DNA from: Acinetobacter nosocomialis NIPH 2119
Lineage (GTDB): Bacteria; Pseudomonadota; Gammaproteobacteria; Pseudomonadales; Moraxellaceae
DNA length: 64,000 nt
Direction of reading: 5' to 3'
NCBI RefSeq assembly: GCF_000368085.1
Contig: NZ_KB849239.1
Location: 1,082,269-1,146,268, forward strand
In this document: one piece after another, positions 19,060-30,917 of the stretch
Layout of the letters: every line of letters begins with the position of its first letter
Numbering within the stretch: the stretch's first letter is position 1
Notes under the pieces: generated by a model
Databases searched by the model: none
What the model was told of the DNA's origin: nothing
The model's input: only the letters and a program-made list of their open reading frames with translations
Position numbers and translations under genes: made by a program

Positions 19060-19194
19060 TTAAGTCATTTTATGGGAACTCTTCACTTTATGAATTTTCC
19101 CACATTTTCTACATTCTCTTACCTCATCATGAGAAATATTAAAATCATATTCCCAGATGTGCATGCAGAAAAATTGTCTAAAATTATGGAGCAT
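19060..19194 (-). CDS. Tiny CxxC protein (44 aa)
   Basis: An ATG at 19194 preceded by an excellent AAGGAGGT at the right distance opens a 44-residue frame. It contains FFCMHIWEYDF, then RECRKCGKIHKV: two groups with Cys, His and a CxxC, as in small zinc-ribbon proteins often found in prophages and accessory regions (DUF1660-like in style). It lies between the two members of the duplicated unknown pair, on the same strand. The ribosome-binding site and cysteine pattern are the support; no homologue was checked. Confidence 0.5.
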   Translation of the reverse strand: MLHNFRQFFCMHIWEYDFNISHDEVRECRKCGKIHKVKSSHKMT

Positions 19195-19447
19195 AGACAC
19201 CTCCTTTAAAAAACTAACAAACATGAAAGTTCTTTATAGATTCAGAATACATCTAGACTAAATTGTCTACAAGGAAGCAATTTAACTCTCTTTTAAAATT
19301 TCTATATCTCCTTAAATCATGAAGATAATAAAAAGCTAACATTGATTTCTGTATCTATTTTTATAGCGAACAAGTGAGTTATGTTCATAGTGAAAACTTA
19401 TGTGAAGACATCAACATAACAAGGAATTTTGCTAATTCCATAAAAAA

Positions 19448-19465
19448 ACCGCCCCAGAAGGCGGT
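19448..19465 (-). terminator. Terminator after 19521-19988, last of three consecutive hairpins
   Basis: ACCGCC/GGCGGT with a 6-nt loop, followed on the minus strand by seven T (19448-19442). Before it on that strand come CGCTG/CAGCG (19466-19483) and a 10-bp stem ATAGAAGTGT/ACACTTCTAT (19486-19512). Apart from these hairpins, 19195-19520 shows nothing. Confidence 0.75.
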
Positions 19466-19520
19466 CGCTGAATTTTGACAGCGATATAGAAGTGTGGTGG
19501 AAACACTTCTATTCTTTAAA

Positions 19521-19988
19521 TTATTTTTCTTCTTTTATAATTTTCATGAAGGCCTCTGATTTAAAGTAATTAATGATAAGTTCTCCCTCATCATGTCTCT
19601 GTACTTCTACTGGCTGAGTATGACCACTATCAAATTCACAGTTAAATTTAAAGTCTGGTGGAATAAATTTTGAAATAGGAGGAAGATGAGTCTCCCCACC
19701 TGTCGTCATTCTTTCTATAAATCCCGCTAACCATAAAATATATTCGTCTTTATTTTTATGGCTTGGCATTAGGCTAATATCAATCTTAACGGCGCATTCA
19801 TCCAGTGGCTTTGTTAAACATTCTTCAAAATCAATAAAGTTATATTTAAGCTTAAATTTTGTACCTTTAATCTCTTTACGGATTACGCCTATCAAGTTAT
19901 TCAAATGTTCAGTCGGAGTATCAGAAAAAAGATTATTTTCTTCAATTTTTTTATATACCTTTTCAGCAATCATTAAATATTGTGGCAT
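19521..19988 (-). CDS. Unknown cytosolic protein, longer copy of a duplicated pair
   Basis: 155 aa, acidic to neutral, no signal peptide. The first 110 residues match the 18434-18793 product. The C-terminal part (ISKFIPPDFKFNCEFDSGHT, then a stretch ending FMKIIKEEK) is unique to it. GGAGATAGGAAATG precedes the start, nearly the same leader as the paralogue. The two genes flank the 44-aa CxxC protein. Function unknown; the setting suggests accessory DNA. Confidence 0.6.
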   Translation of the reverse strand: MPQYLMIAEKVYKKIEENNLFSDTPTEHLNNLIGVIRKEIKGTKFKLKYNFIDFEECLTKPLDECAVKIDISLMPSHKNKDEYILWLAGFIERMTTGGETHLPPISKFIPPDFKFNCEFDSGHTQPVEVQRHDEGELIINYFKSEAFMKIIKEEK

Positions 19989-20423
19989 TTCCTATCTCCT
20001 TCCTTCTACCTTCCATTGTTTGGTAGGTTGCTTATGCAGCTTTTTAAGGAAGTATGATAGAAATCATGTGTTTTAATGTAGTAGTTAGTGTCCTCATTGT
20101 AAGTAATGTGAACTTGTGAAATTAGGGCGTATGTTAAAACACAACTTATAAAAATAAGGAGTAATATGTCACAGTTTTATAAGTGAAATTCATAAATTAT
20201 CGAAATAATTTCTTGCAGTAAAATACAGCTCACACAATCAAAATGATTATTTAACACGTCGCTAGTAAAATTTAATATCTACTAATACGTTGTTTTCATT
20301 ATATTTTAATTTTATAGTTTTTTAGAGTACAACAAAATCATACAGTTATTGAGGTTTTTGACATATAAATTGAATATAAGAATGCTCTGATAGATCTAAC
20401 TTGGATGCAAATTAAATGCTTAC
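19989..20423. other. Intergenic region before the phospholipase D-like gene
   Basis: 435 bp between divergent genes. It repeats TTGGTAGGTTGCTT (about 20019-20032), also found at 4366-4379. No gene, clear promoter pair or operator is seen. Confidence 0.4.
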
Positions 20424-21983
20424 ATGATCAATCAGCTATATGAGCAGTATAGTACTATGGCCTTAAGTGCTTGGGGTTTTACTGATTTACCTTCTTATAC
20501 AGATACATACGATCCTAATGAGAAAGATATAGTGATAAAGACAAATAATTGGTTGAATGATGAGACAGCAGAAGAAAAAACACGTCAGGGTCTTACCGCT
20601 TTTGTAGCCCTCGATGATGCATTTATGAGTATCGCTTCACGTATTTATTTAATTAGAAATGCCAAAGAAACCATAGATCTACAATATTACATTTGGACTA
20701 ATGATTTTGTGGGTAATCTGATCTTGCATGAATTACTGAAGGCGGCAGATCGAGGCATAAAAGTCAGACTGTTAATTGATGATCAAAACGGTATAAAACT
20801 TGATGGCATATTAAGAAGCCTTTTACAGCATTCCAATTTTGAAATTAGGCTATTTAATCCTTATAAATTTAGATATTTAAGAATATTCGACTATATTTTT
20901 CGCTTCAAAAAAGTGAATCACCGTATGCATAATAAGCTCATTATTGCAGATGCTTCAATTGCAGTAACCGGTGGTAGAAATATCAGTAGTGAATATTTTG
21001 AAGCAAGCAGTAAGTTTCAATTTACAGATTTAGATATTTTGTTTTATGGAGATGCTGTACGGCATGCCCAAGCTGTATTTGCTGACTTTTGGGAAAGTAC
21101 CTTAAGTGTAGACGCGACTAAAGTGATTGGTACTTGTGCTGAGCATCATTTAAAAGCTCTAAGAGAGCATTACGAACAATTACACCATGAAAACCATAGT
21201 CTGACCGAAGATAAACTTTATGATGCCCAGACTTATCTAAAAGAGCTTTTAGAGCACAACCCTATTCAATGGTCTAAAGCACACTTTGTAGCAGACTCTC
21301 CCAAGAAAATTTTAGGTACCGCAGCTGAACATGAAATGCTGTATGGGCAAGTCATGTCTATTATGGGTAAACCCAAGCAGCACTTAGAATTAGCTTCTGC
21401 TTATTTTGTACCCACTCAACAAGGTACGTATTATTTGAAACAACTGCGAGTTGAAGGAATTAAAGTTCGTGCTTTAACTAACTCTTTTGCTGCGAATGAT
21501 GTTGCGATCGTACATGCTTTTTATAGTCAATACCGTGTAGAAATGCTTAAAAATGGTATTGAACTTTATGAGTTTAAACCTGTTTTAGAACGGCGACGTA
21601 GAACTTGGTACGAAATCGTAACGGGTAGCGTTATACCGGCAAAGGGTAAAAATAAATCAAGTTTGCATGCGAAATTTTTTGATGTAGATGGCAAAGTATT
21701 TATTGGTTCTTTTAACTTTGACCCCCGCTCTACTTATTTAAATACCGAAGTAGGTTTAGTGATTGAATCTAGCCAATTACAAACTCAGATTTCCGTTATG
21801 TTAGATCAACATTTACCTCAAGTGGCCTATCAGTTAAAACTAAATAGCCAAGGTGAAATTACTTGGCTAGATTACCAGTCGAATGGGCAAGTCATTGAAT
21901 ACGATAAAGACCCGGGAACCAGCCGTTTTCAACGAACAATGATTAAAGCCGTTTCTTACCTGCCTATTGAGTGGATGATGTAA
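20424..21983 (+). CDS. Phospholipase D / cardiolipin synthase-like protein
   Basis: 519 aa with two HKD catalytic motifs: MHNKLIIADASIAVTGGRN (about residues 172-190) and LHAKFFDVDGKVFIGSFNFD (about 414-433). They belong to the phospholipase D superfamily, which transfers or hydrolyses phosphatidyl groups. There is no obvious signal peptide or the two N-terminal helices of ClsA, so it resembles ClsC/YmdC-type proteins. Acinetobacter genomes carry several such proteins, some tied to serum survival. The start at 20424 has a weak ribosome-binding site; an alternative is M12. Monocistronic. Confidence 0.85.
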   Translation: MINQLYEQYSTMALSAWGFTDLPSYTDTYDPNEKDIVIKTNNWLNDETAEEKTRQGLTAFVALDDAFMSIASRIYLIRNAKETIDLQYYIWTNDFVGNLILHELLKAADRGIKVRLLIDDQNGIKLDGILRSLLQHSNFEIRLFNPYKFRYLRIFDYIFRFKKVNHRMHNKLIIADASIAVTGGRNISSEYFEASSKFQFTDLDILFYGDAVRHAQAVFADFWESTLSVDATKVIGTCAEHHLKALREHYEQLHHENHSLTEDKLYDAQTYLKELLEHNPIQWSKAHFVADSPKKILGTAAEHEMLYGQVMSIMGKPKQHLELASAYFVPTQQGTYYLKQLRVEGIKVRALTNSFAANDVAIVHAFYSQYRVEMLKNGIELYEFKPVLERRRRTWYEIVTGSVIPAKGKNKSSLHAKFFDVDGKVFIGSFNFDPRSTYLNTEVGLVIESSQLQTQISVMLDQHLPQVAYQLKLNSQGEITWLDYQSNGQVIEYDKDPGTSRFQRTMIKAVSYLPIEWMM

Positions 21984-21992
21984 GTTTGAATA

Positions 21993-22580
21993 TTACAAGA
22001 AACCTATTTCTTTAAAGAATTTTTGATAGGCTTCTGCTTTCTTCTCAAGCGCTAGTGGATATGCTCTAGAAGATGACGGTAACCGATATAAATGAATATC
22101 GCGGTCGGCAAAATAAGTTGTTGTCGATGTTCCAATTAAAGGTTTTTCAGTGTTCTCAGGTAAAACTGAAATTAAGGTATCAGTTGCTTTGTCACCTGTA
22201 GTCATAATAGTTTGGCATAAAGGGATTTTTTGAAGCAAAGCCGCCAAGTCCGTTGGTGTAACGATTTCCAGAAACTTATCTGAAGCATTACCTTTGAGGC
22301 GTTTAATTTGATAAGCCGTATCGAAAATGGCAATACCTGTTTCAGTTAAGAAGTTTCGGATACGTTCTTCATTAAATGTTTTCTGATTTTCGCTTAAAAA
22401 ATAGGTCTTGTTTTGGAAAAAGATTAAGCCAAAAATTCTCCACATGTCATTTTGAAAGTTTGGATAGTAAAAGTCCATCTTCCATTTATTACGAGGAGGT
22501 GGAAAACTCCCTAGCATTAATAAACGGGCATTTTCAGGTAAAAATGGTTGTAGTGGATGGGTTTCTATCTCAATTATCAT
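21993..22580 (-). CDS. Uracil-DNA glycosylase-superfamily protein
   Basis: 195 aa. The motif LMLGSFPPPRNKWKMDFYYP followed by NFQNDMWRIFG and the late motif LYRLPSSSRAYP place it in the uracil-DNA glycosylase fold, nearest to the Mug/TDG-like or unassigned branch. It may remove damaged bases from DNA, but the catalytic assignment is uncertain. Its stop is 10 bp from the stop of the convergent phospholipase D-like gene, with no clear terminator between them. Confidence 0.8.
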   Translation of the reverse strand: MIIEIETHPLQPFLPENARLLMLGSFPPPRNKWKMDFYYPNFQNDMWRIFGLIFFQNKTYFLSENQKTFNEERIRNFLTETGIAIFDTAYQIKRLKGNASDKFLEIVTPTDLAALLQKIPLCQTIMTTGDKATDTLISVLPENTEKPLIGTSTTTYFADRDIHLYRLPSSSRAYPLALEKKAEAYQKFFKEIGFL

Positions 22581-22675
22581 AAAAAATCAGTATTTACTTC
22601 AAAAATTATAAGTAACTTAACGCATTTTCAGGTTAATCACGAGTCAAGAAATGCAAATTCACTTAATTAAATGCA

Positions 22676-22707
22676 TTGAGGCGAAACCTTTTGTTGTTTC
22701 GCCTCAA
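22676..22707. terminator. Strong hairpin after the 78-aa gene
   Basis: TTGAGGCGAAAC (22676-22687) and GTTTCGCCTCAA (22696-22707) are perfect complements with an 8-nt loop. No long T-run lies on either side. Confidence 0.6.
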
Positions 22708-22743
22708 TCATTTCGTTTATATGCATGTTAGTAACCAAACTGT

Positions 22744-22980
22744 TTAGGAGTTTAAAATTTTAAAGACTTTACCTGTTCTTGGATGGGCAAAGGTGTTGTC
22801 TTGATCTAAATTGATAACTTTGTCTGAAATGACAATCTTCGAAAGTGGTAACCAGTTTTGCTCTACTTCGGTTGAAGCTAAATTTTTTTCCAACGCATTT
22901 TCAAAAATTTGCTCTACCACAATTTCCATACCACACATACTTTTTGCATTAACTTCTTTTAAAATATGACGTTTAGACAT
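22744..22980 (-). CDS. Unknown small cytosolic protein (78 aa)
   Basis: The start at 22980 (MSKRHILKEVNAKSMCGMEI) was chosen because GGAG lies 6-8 bases before it; an in-frame ATG at 22992 overlaps that site. Soluble and mixed in charge, with PRTGKVFKILN at the end. No recognised family. Confidence 0.5.
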   Translation of the reverse strand: MSKRHILKEVNAKSMCGMEIVVEQIFENALEKNLASTEVEQNWLPLSKIVISDKVINLDQDNTFAHPRTGKVFKILNS

Positions 22981-23232
22981 TTTAGTCTCCATTTTTTATT
23001 CTTAACGTTAAAGATAATAAAGGGAGTTTTGCTACAACATGTAAAATTTAGCATTTGAAGTGTTTTTTTTGTTTTAAACATATTTATTTAATAATTAAAT
23101 GAATAGTGAAATAATTATTTAAAATAAAAGTTAATATTAGATGAACTTGTCAAAAAGCTTATTATTTTAAATAAATCTAATTTATAGAAAATAATATTTA
23201 AAGGGTCCACGTATGAACCCCTTTATTTACTT

Positions 23233-23409
23233 TTAAACTTGTACAGCATTATCTAGAGAACTATCATCTTTGTTTTTATTATTATCTTTACTAATCAATG
23301 AGTCAGTATCGCTATCGGCACTAAAGCTCTTACTATTTTTTTGCTTCTTCTTGTATACGCACATGCCAATGGCAATACCTGTTCCTAGTACTAAAATTGA
23401 TTTTAACAT
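23233..23409 (-). CDS. Small single-span membrane protein (58 aa)
   Basis: The start at 23409 (MLKSILVLGTGIAIGMCVYK) follows AGAGGTG at good spacing. One hydrophobic helix is followed by a very polar Lys/Ser/Asp/Asn tail. An in-frame start 14 codons upstream is possible but has no ribosome-binding site. Function unknown. Confidence 0.5.
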   Translation of the reverse strand: MLKSILVLGTGIAIGMCVYKKKQKNSKSFSADSDTDSLISKDNNKNKDDSSLDNAVQV

Positions 23410-23575
23410 TTTGCACCTCTTCAGTTGACGGAGAAACTTTTGAGAAATCAACTTAAATTAATAGCACATTATTTGTTATTTAAGGGCTTTGATTTGAGTC
23501 GCTTTTGTAAGGTATTTAATTTTTATGTTAATTGAAGAGTATAGTAGTTTCAAAAATAAATTTTGATACAAAGCA

Positions 23576-23607
23576 AAAAGCCTATTCTAAAAATGGAATA
23601 GGCTTTT
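23576..23607. terminator. Hairpin with A- and T-flanks
   Basis: AAAAGCCTATTC (23576-23587) pairs with GAATAGGCTTTT (23596-23607). It lies in the gene-free 23452-23988 interval and could act in both directions. Confidence 0.65.
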
Positions 23608-23784
23608 TACTGTATTTCAGGATTAAGCAGTATTATTAATTGCTTTAAGCAATCTTATTTATCTTTAAATACAGTTCCAATGTATTTAATGCTGAACTTT
23701 TAGTCAAGATGGGAAAGGGACCATTTGCAATTAATTGGTCATTCTTGTGATGAAATTCTCATTTTTAAAATAAGCAATAAAAAA

Positions 23785-23817
23785 CGCCCATTTCTACTTC
23801 TCAAAAAGAAATGGGCG
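23785..23817 (-). terminator. Terminator of the pqq-dipeptidase operon
   Basis: CGCCCATTTCT and AGAAATGGGCG form an 11-bp perfect stem followed by TTTTTT on the minus strand. It lies about 170 bp after the dipeptidase stop. Confidence 0.75.
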
Positions 23818-23988
23818 CATGTGAAAACCACTAAAGACCTGAAATACCAAATGTTCTTACATTCAGTAATATTGATTCTAATTAATTTACCGAATGGTTG
23901 ACAATTAAACCATTTGTACTTTTTTTAGTCATTTCGGCCAATAAAAAATGCAAAATAATTCGCTATTTTCAATATGTTTAGCAATAAA

Positions 23989-26489
<2,501 letters not shown>

Positions 26490-26493
<4 letters not shown>

Positions 26494-27248
26494 TTAAATA
26501 GTCCTTTGTGCCATACCCGTTCTTGAGTCACGCTATGATATGGTGCTTCATTGTGTACGTATGCCAGTGTTAAGGCATCTAAAATGCTCCATAAAATATC
26601 CAGTTTAAACTGCAATATTTCCAGCATTCTTTGTTGTTGCTCATGAGTGGTAAATGAATCAAGCGTAATTGTTAAACCATGTTCAACATCACGGCGTGCT
26701 TGACTTAAACGAGAACGAAAATACTCGTAGCCTTTGTCATCAATCCAAGGGTAATGTTGTGGCCATGATTCAAGGCGAGATTGATGAATCTGTGGGGCAA
26801 AAAGTTCAGTTAAAGAGCTGCTTGCTGCCTCACGCCATGATGCACGGCGTGCAAAATTTACATAGGCATCTACAGCAAAGCGAACACCCGGTAAAACCAA
26901 TTCTTCGGAAATCACTTGCTCACGACTCAAGCCTACAGCTTCTGCTAACCGTAACCATGCTTCTCGTCCACCGCCGTCAGGATATTCGCCATCTTGGTCA
27001 ATCATGCGTTGAATCCATTCCTGACGTACACGTTGGTCTGGGCAATTTGCCATGATCGCGGCATCTTTGAGTGGAATATTGATTTGATAATAATAACGAT
27101 TTGCAACCCAAGCCTGAATTTGTTGTTGAGTGGCTTTACCTTCATACATCATCACATGAAATGGATGATAGATATGATAATACTGACCTTTATCAATAAT
27201 GGCCTGTTTAAATTGTTCGGTTGTTAAAGCTTCAGGTGTTTGAGTCAT
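26490..27248 (-). CDS. pqqC: PqqC, pyrroloquinoline-quinone synthase
   Basis: 252-aa cofactor-free oxidase that closes the ring and oxidises AHQQ to PQQ in the last step. Conserved [27 protein letters not shown] and [21 protein letters not shown]. It starts 8 bp after the pqqB stop. Confidence 0.97.
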
Positions 27249-27256
27249 GTTTCACC

Positions 27257-28168
27257 TTAGAGTTCGATCTGCATGCCATCATAGGCAACTTCTACACCAT
27301 GTGCTTTTAGTTCAGCAAATTGAGCAGAGTCTTCATTTAAAATCGGATTGGTATTGTTAATATGAATCAGCACTTTTTTGGGTGTATTGAGTTGGTTCAA
27401 ATAAGACAGTGAACCGCCTTCCCCACTAATATATAAATGCCCCATTTCACGGCCAGTTTTTTTACCTACACCCGTTTGCTGCATTTCATCATCGGTCCAG
27501 AGTGTGCCATCAATCATGACGCAGTCAGAATTTTGCATAATCTGCATAATTTGATCATCAATCTTTCCAAGCCCTGGTGCATAAAACAACTGTTTTTGTG
27601 TTTTACGATCTTTGATGATTAAGGCAATATTGTCGCCCTCATGCGGGTCATGGCGATGTGGTGAATATGGCGGTGCCGCACTTTGAATAATTAAAGGTAA
27701 AAATTCTAAATTTTCGAAACCATCAATTTTAAAAGCTTGTTTAGGATTAATTTCATTGTATTGAAGACCGTCATTCCAGTGCTTCAACATATTAAAGACT
27801 GGAAAACCTGTGGTCAGGTCTTGATAGACCATTTCTGTACACCACACATTCATTGGGCAGCCTTCACGTAAAGTTAACAGTCCAGTGGTATGGTCAAGCT
27901 GGCTATCCATCAAAATAACGTTGGTAATGCCCGTGTCACGTAATTTACGTGCAGGTTGAGCTGCTTTAAAGTCAAATAATTGTTGACGGATATCTGGTGA
28001 TGCGTTTAATAAAATCCAGTCTACGCCGTTTTCTGAAACCGCAATTGAAGATTGAGTTCGTACTTTGGCATTAATTTTACCTGTACGAATACCATGACAA
28101 TTAGGACAATTACAGTTCCACTGAGGGAAGCCGCCTCCAGCCGCTGAACCTAAAATATAAATATACAT
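27257..28168 (-). CDS. pqqB: PqqB, metallo-beta-lactamase-fold enzyme of PQQ synthesis
   Basis: 303 aa. Proposed to hydroxylate the Glu-Tyr intermediate. [20 protein letters not shown] is the family start; zinc-type motif SQLDHTTGL and late INNTNPIL are present. It lies after pqqA and a strong hairpin on the same strand. Confidence 0.96.
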   Translation of the reverse strand: MYIYILGSAAGGGFPQWNCNCPNCHGIRTGKINAKVRTQSSIAVSENGVDWILLNASPDIRQQLFDFKAAQPARKLRDTGITNVILMDSQLDHTTGLLTLREGCPMNVWCTEMVYQDLTTGFPVFNMLKHWNDGLQYNEINPKQAFKIDGFENLEFLPLIIQSAAPPYSPHRHDPHEGDNIALIIKDRKTQKQLFYAPGLGKIDDQIMQIMQNSDCVMIDGTLWTDDEMQQTGVGKKTGREMGHLYISGEGGSLSYLNQLNTPKKVLIHINNTNPILNEDSAQFAELKAHGVEVAYDGMQIEL

Positions 28169-28190
28169 AAAATTAATATCTTATTAGAAA

Positions 28191-28225
28191 GACATAAGCC
28201 CTAGAACAAAACTAGGGCTTATGTC
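28191..28225 (-). terminator. Attenuator hairpin between pqqA and pqqB
   Basis: A 14-bp perfect stem, GACATAAGCCCTAG (28191-28204) and CTAGGGCTTATGTC (28212-28225), with a 7-nt loop, followed on the minus strand by TTTCT. It would let the short pqqA message accumulate over the enzyme genes. Confidence 0.8.
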
Positions 28226-28243
28226 AGATTTGAATAGAAATAA

Positions 28244-28318
28244 TTAACGTGCTTCAAAGTACATTGTTACTTCAAAACCAATACGTAAATCAGTGAAAGC
28301 TGGTTTTGTCCATTGCAT
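28244..28318 (-). CDS. pqqA: PqqA, PQQ precursor peptide (24 aa)
   Basis: Ribosomal precursor of PQQ: begins [15 protein letters not shown] and ends with the conserved EVTMYFEAR block. The Glu and Tyr in E-V-T-M-Y are the residues joined into the cofactor. GGAG precedes the start. First gene of pqqABCDE plus dipeptidase. Confidence 0.96.
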   Translation of the reverse strand: MQWTKPAFTDLRIGFEVTMYFEAR

Positions 28319-28504
28319 AAATTTTTCTCCAGTCAGGATTAATCTTGCGAAATGAATCACTTGATTAAATCTTATAAAGCAATTAAAAATTTATTCTAAT
28401 TAAAAATGCCACGTTTGTAGATAAGGTTGATACAAGATATTGTTCGATAATTGTGTTTTTTGTCCAAATTTTAATAACTCCTTATCAATCAAAGGCGATT
28501 AAAA

Positions 28505-28535
28505 GGTCATAACAGACAAATATTCTGCTATGACC
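28505..28535 (-). terminator. Terminator after ppk
   Basis: GGTCATAACAGA and TCTGCTATGACC pair over 12 bp with one mismatch or wobble and a 7-nt loop. TTTT follows on the minus strand. Confidence 0.7.
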
Positions 28536-28541
28536 GAACTT

Positions 28542-30617
28542 TTACACGGCTAAGTTCATTAAGTATTGCTGTGCAATATAAAGATCTTGCTCTGGTTTAG
28601 GCTGGCATTGCACCCAAGTTCCATCAGCTTGTAGTTCCCATGCTTGACGATTATCTTTTAGGTAATTGTTTAGGCCATCTTCAATAACTTGTTTCTTTAA
28701 TTTTTTACTTTCGATTGGAAAACACGTTTCGATACGAGAGAACAAATTTCGTTCCATCCAGTCTGCACTAGCGCAAAATACTTTTGTATCGCCATCATTA
28801 TAAAAATAGTAAACCCGTGTATGTTCTAAATAACGCCCAACAATTGAACGTACCCGAATATTATCGGACAACCCTGCAACTTGTGGTCTTAAACAGCAAA
28901 TTGAACGAATAATTAAATCAATTTGTACACCCGCTTGAGAAGCTTTATAAAGCGCACTGATGAGCTGTGGTTCAGTAAGTGCATTCACTTTAATAATGAT
29001 ATGTGCTTTCTTGCCAGCCAGACTGTTTTTAATTTCCTGTTCAATAAGCTCTAGTAATTGTGAATGCAAGGTAAAAGGTGCATGAAAAAGTTTCTTAAGC
29101 TTTGCCATTTTGCCCATACCGGTCAGTTCTTGGAAAATTTTATGCACGTCTTCACAAATTTCAGCATCACTCGTAAGTAGGCCAAAATCGGTATAAATTT
29201 TGGCATTCACCGCATGATAGTTGCCTGTACCTAAGTGAACATATCTTTTAATTTTGTCTTGTTCACGGCGAACAACTAAAATCATTTTAGCGTGAGTTTT
29301 ATAGCCAACAATGCCATAAACGACAACTGCGCCTGCTTCTTGCAATACGTTAGCTACTTCAATATTGGACTCTTCGTCAAAACGTGCTCTTAACTCAATA
29401 ACAGCAGTGACCTCTTTACCGTTACGCGCCGCTTCTGCAAGAAGTTGAACGATTTCCGAGTTGGCACCACTACGGTATAAGGTTTGTTTAATGGCCAAGA
29501 CATTTGGGTCTTGAGCAGCTTCCCGAAGAAACTTAATGACGGGTGCAAAAGAGTCAAATGGATGATGAAGTAAAACATCCCCTGCTTTTAACACATCAAA
29601 AATTGGCTTTTTGCTATAGAGAAGTTTTGGTAAAACTTGTTGATACGGTTTATAGCGCAACTCTGGCAAATCAAAGTTGGAAATAAAACGGGCTAAATTG
29701 ACAGGACCATCGACGTAATAAAGATGTTCTGCATCTAAATCAAATTGCTCTAATAAATAGTTCGCAATTTCTTCAGGACATTTTTTTGCTACTTCCAAAC
29801 GAACTGCTTGACCAAAACGGCGTGAAGATAATTCACCTTTTAAAGCTGCCGCCAAGTCTTCTACATCTTCAGAAACGGTTAAATCAGCATTTCGGGTCAC
29901 ACGAAATTGATGACAGCCTGTGGCTTTCATGCCCGGAAATAAATCCGAAATATGCTGGTGAATAATGGCAGAGAGCAGAATGTAATGTTCTGCACCACCG
30001 GAAATATGCTCCGGAATTTTAACAAGTCTTGGTAAAGAACGCGGTGCCGGCACAATAGCTAAATCAATCTGACGTCCGAAAGCATCTTTGCCTTCCAAAG
30101 TCACAATGAAGTTAAGACTTTTATTAACTAACCGTGGAAATGGATGTGCAGGATCAAGACTAATTGGTGTAACTACAGGTTGTACTTCTTTAAAAAAGTA
30201 CTCTTTAATCCATTCTTTATGTTTTTCTAATATATCGCCGTGCTGAATAAAGTGGACGCCATAGCCTTGCAACTGTGGCAACAACGTATAATTTAAAATC
30301 TTATATTGCTCTTCAACGGCTTCATGAGCATTTTTCGAAATTTGCTTTAATACTTCTGGTAATGGCAGACCTTCTGGTCCAGTCGCTTGTGTCATTAGAC
30401 TAATTTTCTGGATTAAACTTGCCACACGAATTTCAAAAAATTCATCCAGATTACGTGAAAAAATAATTAAAAAATTTAAACGTTCAAGTAATGGGTGTTC
30501 AATATCTTTGGCCTGAGCGAGCACACGCTTATGAAACTCTAATAAAGAGAGTTCTCTATTGATATATGTTTCTAAATTATGCTGGTTTGAGCTAGATAAT
30601 GTAGGTAATGATGTCAT
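28542..30617 (-). CDS. ppk: Polyphosphate kinase 1
   Basis: 691-aa enzyme that builds polyphosphate from ATP, reversibly. N-terminal [16 protein letters not shown], then [14 protein letters not shown]. The core contains [12 protein letters not shown], a phosphorylatable-His region ([20 protein letters not shown]) and [11 protein letters not shown]. Length is normal. Transcribed away from the UshA-like gene; the 300-bp gap between them presumably holds both promoters. Confidence 0.97.
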   Translation of the reverse strand: MTSLPTLSSSNQHNLETYINRELSLLEFHKRVLAQAKDIEHPLLERLNFLIIFSRNLDEFFEIRVASLIQKISLMTQATGPEGLPLPEVLKQISKNAHEAVEEQYKILNYTLLPQLQGYGVHFIQHGDILEKHKEWIKEYFFKEVQPVVTPISLDPAHPFPRLVNKSLNFIVTLEGKDAFGRQIDLAIVPAPRSLPRLVKIPEHISGGAEHYILLSAIIHQHISDLFPGMKATGCHQFRVTRNADLTVSEDVEDLAAALKGELSSRRFGQAVRLEVAKKCPEEIANYLLEQFDLDAEHLYYVDGPVNLARFISNFDLPELRYKPYQQVLPKLLYSKKPIFDVLKAGDVLLHHPFDSFAPVIKFLREAAQDPNVLAIKQTLYRSGANSEIVQLLAEAARNGKEVTAVIELRARFDEESNIEVANVLQEAGAVVVYGIVGYKTHAKMILVVRREQDKIKRYVHLGTGNYHAVNAKIYTDFGLLTSDAEICEDVHKIFQELTGMGKMAKLKKLFHAPFTLHSQLLELIEQEIKNSLAGKKAHIIIKVNALTEPQLISALYKASQAGVQIDLIIRSICCLRPQVAGLSDNIRVRSIVGRYLEHTRVYYFYNDGDTKVFCASADWMERNLFSRIETCFPIESKKLKKQVIEDGLNNYLKDNRQAWELQADGTWVQCQPKPEQDLYIAQQYLMNLAV

Positions 30618-30917
30618 TCTTGACTCTTATAATGGATAAAAAGTGAACATGAATAAAAAAGATTAATTTAAAAATATATAACCGATTTTATTCACTGAAC
30701 ATTTTGTAACTGTTTTATTGCAAATTCATGAATTTTTTATGAAAAACTTAAAATCTATTTATGTGTCTTAAGTATTTCCTTTTATTAGTTTATCTCTAAT
30801 ATTATCTTAGCATTAATTTTTTAAAGATCATCTGATTTTGATTAAGATTTAGTTTTCATCAAATATTCACACAGTATGCGTATTTTTTATGCATCTTAAT
30901 TCACCAATTGATAAAAA
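30618..30917. other. Divergent promoter region between ppk and the UshA-like gene
   Basis: 300 bp, AT-rich. Both flanking genes concern phosphate, so PhoB control would make sense, but I cannot point to a convincing pho box. Confidence 0.35.

Noticed and set aside
26669-27055. 128-codon + strand frame inside pqqC
   Set aside because: Antisense to pqqC, with no start signal and no family resemblance.
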